Assembly (NCBI GenBank): GCA_001779575.1
Contig: MFKM01000033.1
Location: 3,342-20,245 of the forward strand
DNA: 16,904 bases
DNA from: Candidatus Jorgensenbacteria bacterium RIFCSPLOWO2_12_FULL_42_11
GTDB taxonomy: Bacteria > Patescibacteriota > Minisyncoccia > UBA6257 > MFKM01
Direction of reading: 5' to 3'
Positions 1 through 5,567 of the stretch are shown piece after piece. Under the pieces are notes generated by a model that was not told the DNA's origin, did not search any database, and saw only the letters and a list, made by a program, of their open reading frames with translations. Position 1 is the first letter of the stretch; each line of letters begins with the position of its first letter. Position numbers and translations under genes: made by a program.

Positions 1-504
1 TTGGGCGATGCCGAAAGGCAAAGATACGCGAGTCGTGTCCAAGACATTTTTAAAATCCACAAACATCCCTTGGGCGGTTTCGGGACGAAAATAAGCCACG
101 TTTGAAGTTTCTTCGGCCGGACCGACAAAGGTTTTAAACATCGAATTGAATTGTTTTGGCGCCGCCAATTCATTACTGTCGCAATTCGGACATTTATTCG
201 CTTCGCCAGCGCGAAATCTCTCGTGGCATTTTTTACATTCAACCAAAGCGTCGGTAAAATTTTTCAAATGGCCGCTCCCTTCCCAAACTTTCGGATTCAT
301 AATCAAAGCGGTGTCAACGCCAACCATGTCATCGCGGCTTTGAACGAATTTTTTCCACCAAAGCTGTTTGATGTTGTTTTTTAATTCAACGCCAAGCGGC
401 CCGTAGTCCCAGGAATTGGCCAAACCGCCGTAAATTTCCGAACCCGGGAAAATAAACCCCCGGCGTTTGCAAAGAGAAACAATTTTATCCAAAAGATTAA
501 TCAT
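1..504 (-). CDS. glyS: Glycyl-tRNA synthetase, single-chain type (N-terminal part; 3' end outside window)
   Basis: Charges tRNA-Gly with glycine in the cytosol. Reading the minus strand from the ATG at 504 gives 168 open codons to the window edge. The start (MINLLDKIVSLCKRRGFIFP) and the later segments SWDYGPLG, NPKVWEGSGH and YFRPETAQGMF are typical of the class II alpha2 glycyl-tRNA synthetase found in archaea, eukaryotes and many bacteria, including its motif 2 region. A CxxC...CPNC pair around residues 91-110 looks like the zinc-binding insertion of this family. The start codon lies 3 nt after the stop of the upstream surface-protein gene (TAA ACT ATG), so it is probably the last visible gene of the 5400-to-1 operon and translationally coupled. 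The symbol refers to the single-chain enzyme, not the beta subunit of the glyQ/glyS tetramer. Identification is firm; the C-terminal anticodon-binding part cannot be seen. Confidence 0.95.
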   Translation of the reverse strand, partial: MINLLDKIVSLCKRRGFIFPGSEIYGGLANSWDYGPLGVELKNNIKQLWWKKFVQSRDDMVGVDTALIMNPKVWEGSGHLKNFTDALVECKKCHERFRAGEANKCPNCDSNELAAPKQFNSMFKTFVGPAEETSNVAYFRPETAQGMFVDFKNVLDTTRVSLPFGIAQ

Positions 505-507
505 AGT

Positions 508-2253
508 TTATTGTCCTACTATCCCTTTTGCCTGGCTGACTGTCAAGTCGTCGGGCAAAAACGAACTGACCCCGACGGCCTGATTTTGAAGACGGGTCTC
601 GCTGAATTTATCAAAAGCGGTGATTGAAGTTTCTTTAATCAAAGGCTGGTAATTTCCCGCCTGGGCAATATTGGGCATGGCTTCTATCTGGAAAACGGCT
701 TCAAGGGGCTGGCCGACAATTCCTTTGGTGGCCGGAATTTCGTTAATCAGCCAGACGATTTCCTGGGTTCGGTCATTGTAAACCGGCGAAGAACCGTTAT
801 TACTTTTAACTTGAGCGGTCCAACTGACCCCGGATTCCAAAAAAGCCCTTACTTCAACATTACGAACATCGGTGGCGTAATTGGAAATAAGCCAATGAAC
901 GGTATATTGGGTGGGCTGGTTAACCCGGGGCGGCCAAGGACCGCGATTAAGCAGACCGGAAGCGGCGTCCCGGAAATAAACCTTGGTTTCAATTTTAATC
1001 AAGCCCGCCACTTTAACATCCAACTCGGCCAAACCCGTAGTTTTCCCGGCCGACAAATAATAAGGAACGGTGGGCGAGTCAATCACAGCCTCCGCTTTAA
1101 GATGATAATTTTTATCGCCCAGTCTTTTAATGGGAAATTGGTCTTTAACCCGAATCTGGAAAGTCGCCAGGCCCGTATCGCCGGCCGACAAAACCCGGAG
1201 CTCCGGCATATTGCTGGCATTCCAGGTTAAAGTGTTGGTTGTGGAATTGAAGTTAGCGTTGCTTTGCAAGGTATTAAAATCAAATAATTCTCCGGTTAAT
1301 TTCACTTTCATCACCGCGTCAGCCAGGCCGACACCGCTGTTGTTTTGGTAAGAAACCACGTAAACCAATTGACCGCCTAATTGAGCGACATAATTTTCTT
1401 GTTCGTTTAAAGAAACCGATATTCCCAGAGGCGAGGGGGCAACCGCCAAACTGCCGGATTTTTGATTCATTAAATAGCGGCGGCCCGCGACATTCATCGT
1501 GAGCTTAGCGTTAAAATTAAAAACGGATTTCTCTTGTCCGATTAACCGACCGCTGATAATAATATCGCCTGCGGAGTCCGGCGCGAGATTTTTTAATTCC
1601 CAGACATTATTGGCTCCGGCGGGCTTGGGGTTGGCGGACTCAAAAGCAAAACTGGCGGGATAATCAAGCTGAAGCTCCAGGCCCGAAAAATTTTCCAAAG
1701 AAATATTGCGATAACTGATTTTAATGTCAAATTTCTCGCCGCTTAAAACCTGGTCTGGCGGAGTCATATCCAAAGAAACCCCTGATTCTTTTACTCTTAA
1801 ATCAAAATCCCGGCGTTCTTCAAAACGCGCCTGGCCGATGCCTGAAGCGCCATGAGAAATATAGGCCGTAAATCGTTTTAGGGTATTTTCGTCTCTTATT
1901 ATCACGAGACGCAAAGACTTCCGGGCCAAACTGCCTACGCCGATATCGCCTAAATCCTCGCCATAAATTCTCTGATTTTCAGACGCTCCCAGCATAACCG
2001 CTCCGTCGGGCAGACTAAGGCTTAAACGGGCATTTTTCAAAACGCTCTTTGACTGATTATTAAAATCAACGATTAGTTCAAAAGGAACACCGATGTTGAC
2101 TTCGGCCGGCCCGGTAACTTCCATCGTCAAACCGCGGCTTTGAAGATACTGAAAAATAAAAAAACCGCTGCCAATTAACGTGATAATCAAAGCGGCAATC
2201 GCCAACCAAAAAAATCGCCGCGTCCATTTGGCAAAAAAGGGATTAGAACTCAT
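508..2253 (-). CDS. Membrane-anchored surface protein with repeated Ig/DUF11-like domains
   Basis: A 581-residue protein of no known enzymatic function. Residues about 13-36 (FFWLAIAALIITLIGSGFFIF) form one transmembrane helix after a short basic N-terminus, so the remaining 540 residues should lie outside the membrane. That part is beta-rich and modular. Segments such as VTGPAEVNIGVPFELIVDF, DQVLSGEKFDIKISYRNIS, GGQLVYVVSYQNNSGVGL and RVNQPTQYTVHWLISNYA look like the starts of successive Ig-fold repeats of the DUF11/CARDB kind, about 110-140 residues each. There are no cysteines to speak of and no catalytic motif is visible. The hexapeptide KGIVGQ occurs twice, at the C-terminus and about 70 residues before it. 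The ATG at 2253 coincides with the 3-bp direct repeat bordering the 2254-2491 element. It is probably a cell-envelope or adhesion protein; the partner is unknown. Confidence 0.8.
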   Translation of the reverse strand: MSSNPFFAKWTRRFFWLAIAALIITLIGSGFFIFQYLQSRGLTMEVTGPAEVNIGVPFELIVDFNNQSKSVLKNARLSLSLPDGAVMLGASENQRIYGEDLGDIGVGSLARKSLRLVIIRDENTLKRFTAYISHGASGIGQARFEERRDFDLRVKESGVSLDMTPPDQVLSGEKFDIKISYRNISLENFSGLELQLDYPASFAFESANPKPAGANNVWELKNLAPDSAGDIIISGRLIGQEKSVFNFNAKLTMNVAGRRYLMNQKSGSLAVAPSPLGISVSLNEQENYVAQLGGQLVYVVSYQNNSGVGLADAVMKVKLTGELFDFNTLQSNANFNSTTNTLTWNASNMPELRVLSAGDTGLATFQIRVKDQFPIKRLGDKNYHLKAEAVIDSPTVPYYLSAGKTTGLAELDVKVAGLIKIETKVYFRDAASGLLNRGPWPPRVNQPTQYTVHWLISNYATDVRNVEVRAFLESGVSWTAQVKSNNGSSPVYNDRTQEIVWLINEIPATKGIVGQPLEAVFQIEAMPNIAQAGNYQPLIKETSITAFDKFSETRLQNQAVGVSSFLPDDLTVSQAKGIVGQ

Positions 2254-2491
2254 ACCCAGTTAACTCAACTCCGAAAGACAAAAATCCCTCATTTCGGAGT
2301 TGATTAATTTTACTTCGACTGGATTCTGTTTGTTTTGGTTATTCATATATCTTATTTAAGATTTTTGTCCCGATGTATTCTTCTATTTGTTTTGTTAGAT
2401 TCTTTGGACATAACTGGACAGCACAAGCTTCATCTTTTTATCTGACAACACATTATCACAGAAGAATACCATCGGAGTTGAGTTACTGGGT
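2254..2491. mobile_element. MITE-like inverted-repeat element between recO and the surface-protein gene
   Basis: A 238-bp stretch bounded by near-perfect terminal inverted repeats: ACCCAGTTAACTCAACTCCG at 2254 onward, and TCGGAGTTGAGTTACTGGGT at 2472-2491, with a single 1-nt indel. It is flanked on both sides by the direct repeat CAT (2251-2253 and 2492-2494). The interior is also folded: 2261-2276 pairs with 2297-2313 (CAACTCCGAAA/TTTCGGAGTTG), GACAAAAATC at 2277 pairs with GATTTTTGTC near 2362, and a roughly 16-bp pair containing GTATTCTTCT/AGAAGAATAC joins about 2371-2388 to 2458-2476. No transposase is present. The only internal minus-strand reading frame is 28 codons (2346-2260), with no recognisable product. 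It could be a non-autonomous transposon or a structured RNA element; the flanking duplication favours insertion. Confidence 0.75.
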
Positions 2492-3027
2492 CATAACTCT
2501 AATAATAATCTATTTTGGGGAACTTTAAAACCGCAGTTCCGGCAAAGAAAAATCTGGTCTGCCGCTAAAAAATATTTTATGAATTTGGAACGGCATTTCC
2601 GACATTCGGCCAATTTCGGGTCGTATCCTAAAATTTTCAAAAACTGACTGTAAAAAATTTCTCTTTTAGCCAAAGTTTTTTTTAACCAAAACCAGAGCTT
2701 GGGGTCTATTTCTTCGGAATAAATAAGTTCTTTGAGAGCCGAGAGAAGCTTCAGGGCTTTGGCAAAATATACCGGAGAAACGCGAAAATGTTTTAAATAA
2801 TCCTGGGTCAGGGCGTCGGCGACCACAAAGCCGTTTTTTTCCGTCAGACGCACCAGGGAAAAAGTCAGCGGCTCCAGGTGCGGCGAAAGCTTGGAAGTGA
2901 TTTTTTGGCCGCTGGTCATTTTGGCCTTTATCCGGCCCAATTCTTTGGCATAAAGGTCAACCGTCAAATCAGTTTCATTAACTTTATTTTTGTCCAAAAC
3001 CAAAACCTCGGTTAAATATTCGCGCAT
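2491..3027 (-). CDS. recO: DNA repair protein RecO (short form)
   Basis: RecO loads RecA onto SSB-coated single-stranded DNA together with RecR/RecF and anneals strands during recombinational repair. The N-terminal segment MREYLTEVLVLDKNKVNETDLTVDLYAKELG matches the OB-fold start of RecO, followed by the typical KLSPHLEPLTFSLVRLTEKNG stretch. A zinc-finger pair CRKC (142-145) and CRNC (162-165) sits in the C-terminal half. At 178 residues it is clearly shorter than the usual 230-250; the C-terminus stops soon after the zinc finger. The start ATG directly follows the polX stop (TAA then ATG at 3027), indicating coupling. Its stop TGA takes its final A from the first base of the 2254-2491 element, so the insertion kept the stop codon. 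Confidence 0.9.
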   Translation of the reverse strand: MREYLTEVLVLDKNKVNETDLTVDLYAKELGRIKAKMTSGQKITSKLSPHLEPLTFSLVRLTEKNGFVVADALTQDYLKHFRVSPVYFAKALKLLSALKELIYSEEIDPKLWFWLKKTLAKREIFYSQFLKILGYDPKLAECRKCRSKFIKYFLAADQIFLCRNCGFKVPQNRLLLEL

Positions 3028-4767
3028 TTATTTTATTATTTTTTTCTTAAAAAACTTCAACAATTTTTCCAAAGGCCAAGCGTTGACAATATCTTTCTTT
3101 GCCGCCCAACCGCGGCGGGCCTGGCTGATGCCAAGCTCCATAAAACGCAATTGGTCCAAATGATGAGAATCGGTATTGATCACCAGCTTCACTCCGGCCG
3201 CCACCGCTTTTCTGATATTGACATCTTTTAAGTCCAACCGGCTGGGAGAAGAATTGATTTCCAATATGGTTTTGGTTTCTTTAGCCACTTTCAAAATTTC
3301 GTCAAAATCAATTTCGTATTCGTCGCGGTGCTGGATTATCCGGCCAGTCGGATGAGAAATAATATCCACGTTGGGATTTTTCATCGCCTTTATAATCCTT
3401 TCGGTCATTTCTTTTTTCTTCATTTTAAGCTGGGAATGAACGCCGGCAATGACATAGTCCAGTTTCGCCAGGGCCTCGGCTTTAATATCAATAGAGCCGT
3501 CGGCCATAATATTGGCTTCGCAACCATGAAGGACGCGGAACTTGGAATTTAAAATTTGGAATTTGGAATTTATTTTGTCTATTTCTTTTCTTTGTTGAAG
3601 CAATTGCTTCTCGTCCAAACCGCGTTCAATGACCAGAAATTTAGTATGGTCGGAAATGCCGATATATTCATAACCCATTTCTTGAGCCGCTTCGGCAAGT
3701 TCTTCAATGTTATTAACGCCGCCGTTCCAATCGGAATGAACGTGGAGGTCGCCCTTGATGTTCTGATAACCGATAATTTCGGGCAATTTGTCTTTCAAGG
3801 CGGTTTCAATTTCACCGGTATTTTCCCGTAATTCCGGCTCTACGTAAAAAAGGCCCAGAGATTCATAAATGCTTTCTTCGGTTTTGCCGGCAATTATTTT
3901 TTTGCCCCTGAATAAACCATACTCGTTCAGCTTGAAACCTTTATCAATGGCGATTTTTCTTAAAGCGATATTATGCTCTTTGGAACCGGTGAAATACTGA
4001 AGCGCCGAGCCGAACTGATTTTCCGGTAAAACCCGCAGGTCAACGTCAAATCCTTCCGCCAAACGGATTGAAGCCTTGGTCAAACCCCGACTCCAGATTT
4101 TTACGATACCCTGCAAAGAAACAAAATAATCAACGATTTTCTTGGGATTGGAACCGGCGACCAAGATATCCACATCGCCGATGGTTTCTTTCATTCGCCT
4201 GACCGAACCAGCCGGACTGATTTTTTCCACCTCTTTCAGGCTTTTTAAACTGGCGATGATTCCGTCAACAACCGGCAAAATATCCCCCAGCAAAAACCTC
4301 CCCTTGGTTCTTTTGAGAAACTCTATCCCCTGAAGAATATTTTGTTCGGTTTTTTCCCCGAAATTAGGCAAATTTCTGATTTGGCCGGCCTTGGCGGCTT
4401 TTTCCAAATCTTGAAGATTTTTTATTTTTAAGCCCTGGTATAAATCCTTGATCATTTTCGGGCCGATGCCCTCAACCGCGTTTAATTTTTCAATATCAAC
4501 AGGCGTTTTTTTCTTGAGATCTTGGTATTCTTTAATTTTTCCGGTCTCCAGATATTCCGCTATTTTCTCGGCGATGCTTTCGCCCACCCCGGGAATTTCC
4601 TTCAAAGCCTTGATCCCGCCTCGTTTATAAACATCTTCAACATTTTCGGTCAAAGTTTCCAAACTTAAAGCGGCTTTTTCGTAGGCGAAAGGCTTAAAAG
4701 GCGTTTCTTCCATTTCCAAATAAACAGCTATCTCGTAAAATATTTTCGCTATTTCCTGATTGCTCAT
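3028..4767 (-). CDS. polX: DNA polymerase/3'-5' exonuclease PolX
   Basis: Family X DNA polymerase fused to a PHP phosphoesterase, acting in base-excision and gap repair. About 579 residues, normal for bacterial PolX. Helix-hairpin-helix segments occur near residues 58-68 (EIPGVGESIAEKI) and 97-108 (NAVEGIGPKMI). The nucleotidyltransferase core has GSVRRMKETIGDVDILVAG at about 187-205, with the paired aspartates of DVD, and a third acidic site in GFDVDLRV near 241. The C-terminal PHP domain shows GDLHVHSDWNGG (about 339-350), ISDHT, HPTGR and TDSHH metal ligands. I prefer the ATG at 4767 (MSNQEIAKIF) to the GTG two codons upstream, because PolX proteins typically start this way. It lies 9 nt after the MFS stop and abuts recO. 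A low-complexity insert (NSKFQILNSKF, about 400-410) is described separately. Confidence 0.96.
   Translation of the reverse strand: MSNQEIAKIFYEIAVYLEMEETPFKPFAYEKAALSLETLTENVEDVYKRGGIKALKEIPGVGESIAEKIAEYLETGKIKEYQDLKKKTPVDIEKLNAVEGIGPKMIKDLYQGLKIKNLQDLEKAAKAGQIRNLPNFGEKTEQNILQGIEFLKRTKGRFLLGDILPVVDGIIASLKSLKEVEKISPAGSVRRMKETIGDVDILVAGSNPKKIVDYFVSLQGIVKIWSRGLTKASIRLAEGFDVDLRVLPENQFGSALQYFTGSKEHNIALRKIAIDKGFKLNEYGLFRGKKIIAGKTEESIYESLGLFYVEPELRENTGEIETALKDKLPEIIGYQNIKGDLHVHSDWNGGVNNIEELAEAAQEMGYEYIGISDHTKFLVIERGLDEKQLLQQRKEIDKINSKFQILNSKFRVLHGCEANIMADGSIDIKAEALAKLDYVIAGVHSQLKMKKKEMTERIIKAMKNPNVDIISHPTGRIIQHRDEYEIDFDEILKVAKETKTILEINSSPSRLDLKDVNIRKAVAAGVKLVINTDSHHLDQLRFMELGISQARRGWAAKKDIVNAWPLEKLLKFFKKKIIK
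3543..3572. repeat. AATTCCAA micro-repeat inside polX
   Basis: On the minus strand the sequence runs as three near-identical units, AAATTCCAAATTCCAAATTT followed by TAAATTCC, translated as NSKFQILNSKF. It falls between the PHP segments EIDKI and RVLHGCEAN, where PolX proteins normally have a short loop. The same type of A/T-rich repeat occurs in argS (11321-11347), ssrA (12378-12416) and tsaD (16468-16502). It looks like a dispersed micro-repeat tolerated at protein and RNA surfaces. Confidence 0.75.
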
Positions 4768-4776
4768 AAACACTGC

Positions 4777-5400
4777 TCAAAGTTCTTTCTTCATTGGCGG
4801 CGAACGAAAGCCGATACGATCTTTGGGCGATATATTTTTAAAAATAAAAAACGGCAACAGAGCGCTGAAAATGATAAAAACCCCCACTCCGGCGAAAAGA
4901 GCGATAAACCCAAAACGATGAGCGATAATTCCGCCTAAGGCGCCTGCTATTCCCGAGCCCGCGCCGACAATAGCGGCTCTCATGCTCCAGCTTAAAGCCT
5001 CCTTCCCTTTATTAACATGACGAGTGAAAATAGCGGTATAGCCGGGAATGTTCATTCCCATGCCAATAGCGTAAATTGCCTGAAGAAAATAAATATGCCA
5101 GGGCAGGGAAGAAAAAATATAACCGAAAACCGCCAAAGCGGAAAAAAAATTGCCGATTATCACAAACCATAAATCATCATGCTCTCCATGGTTTTTGTCC
5201 AAGTATTTTCCGAAAGGCACGACAACCAACGACTGAACGATCCAATAAATAGCGGCGGCGAAGCCAACCACTTCAACATTGCCGCCTTTTATATTACTGG
5301 TCAAAAAAATGGCAAAAATCGGCGCCACAAAACCCAAGCCAATCAGTAAAATCATATCGGAAAAAATCAAAGTCATTATTATTTTATTGATTTTAAACAT
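4777..5400 (-). CDS. Half-size (six-helix) major facilitator superfamily transporter
   Basis: A 207-residue integral membrane protein with six predicted helices (about residues 8-33, 43-62, 77-97, 103-122, 138-162 and 165-190). The arrangement resembles one six-helix half of an MFS transporter: after helix 2 there is a GKYLDKNHG segment in the place of the MFS loop 2-3 motif (GxLaDrxG), and helices 4-5 are glycine-rich (GMGMNIPGYTA, GAGSGIAGALGG). Full MFS proteins have twelve helices in about 400 residues, so this may work as a homodimer or be a truncated form; it ends cleanly, with no downstream continuation in another frame, because polX follows within 9 nt. The substrate cannot be inferred. 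A -10-like TAAAAT lies 7 nt upstream of the ATG, making this the likely first gene of the MFS-polX-recO-surface protein-glyS operon. Confidence 0.75.
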   Translation of the reverse strand: MFKINKIIMTLIFSDMILLIGLGFVAPIFAIFLTSNIKGGNVEVVGFAAAIYWIVQSLVVVPFGKYLDKNHGEHDDLWFVIIGNFFSALAVFGYIFSSLPWHIYFLQAIYAIGMGMNIPGYTAIFTRHVNKGKEALSWSMRAAIVGAGSGIAGALGGIIAHRFGFIALFAGVGVFIIFSALLPFFIFKNISPKDRIGFRSPPMKKEL

Positions 5401-5407
5401 TATTTAT

Positions 5408-5413
5408 ATTTTA
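5408..5413 (-). promoter_or_regulatory. -10 box of the MFS-polX-recO operon, leaderless spacing
   Basis: On the minus strand TAAAAT is followed by exactly 7 nt and then the ATG at 5400. Transcription starting about 7 nt downstream of the -10 would begin at or next to the start codon. A weak -35 (TTACTT) can be placed about 17 nt upstream. No Shine-Dalgarno sequence precedes this gene. Confidence 0.5.
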
Positions 5414-5451
5414 ATCTAAACGAAACGAAAAAGTAAAATTTATCCCGCCAA

Positions 5452-5479
5452 TAAGCGTAATTCCGACCGAAAACGCTTA
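5452..5479. repeat. Small inverted repeat upstream of the MFS gene
   Basis: TAAGCGT (5452-5458) and ACGCTTA (5473-5479) form a 7-bp perfect inverted repeat with a 14-nt loop, in the 167-nt intergenic space between the end of the Clp-like gene and the MFS start. It could be an operator, part of a terminator or chance; there is no T-run beside it on either strand. Confidence 0.35.
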
Positions 5480-5496
5480 CGTAAAACCTAACCTTA

Positions 5497-5538
5497 TTTA
5501 CTATTGTAATTCCACGATCGTGGAATTACAATAGTAAA
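5497..5538. repeat. 42-bp perfect palindrome
   Basis: The half-site TTTACTATTGTAATTCCACG (5497-5516) plus A is followed directly by its exact reverse complement, with no loop, centred on CGATCG at 5515-5520. The match stops abruptly at both ends. It lies 29 nt beyond the stop codon of the Clp-like gene and about 97 nt upstream of the MFS start. As RNA it would form a long hairpin on either strand, but neither strand has a uridine tract after it. It could be a palindromic repeat element, an attenuating hairpin, or a symmetric protein-binding site. Confidence 0.85.
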
Positions 5539-5567
5539 ATTCTATTTAGGGCATGGCGATAATTTAA

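Noticed and set aside
2260..2346. 28-codon minus-strand frame (MNNQNKQNPVEVKLINSEMR...) inside the 2254-2491 element
   Set aside because: No family match by eye and no ribosome-binding signal; its end lies in the element's terminal repeat. It may be a remnant of a longer gene, but this cannot be supported.
3543..3572. Repeats considered as a CRISPR array
   Set aside because: Units are 7-8 nt, directly tandem and without spacers; no cas gene is present anywhere in the window.
4777..5400. Six-helix MFS protein considered as a frameshifted full-length gene
   Set aside because: polX begins within 9 nt of its stop and the upstream side is intergenic, so there is no second half to recover.
5497..5538. 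Palindrome considered as an intrinsic terminator of the Clp-like operon
   Set aside because: No uridine run follows on the relevant strand, and the stem is loopless and A/T-rich at its base.
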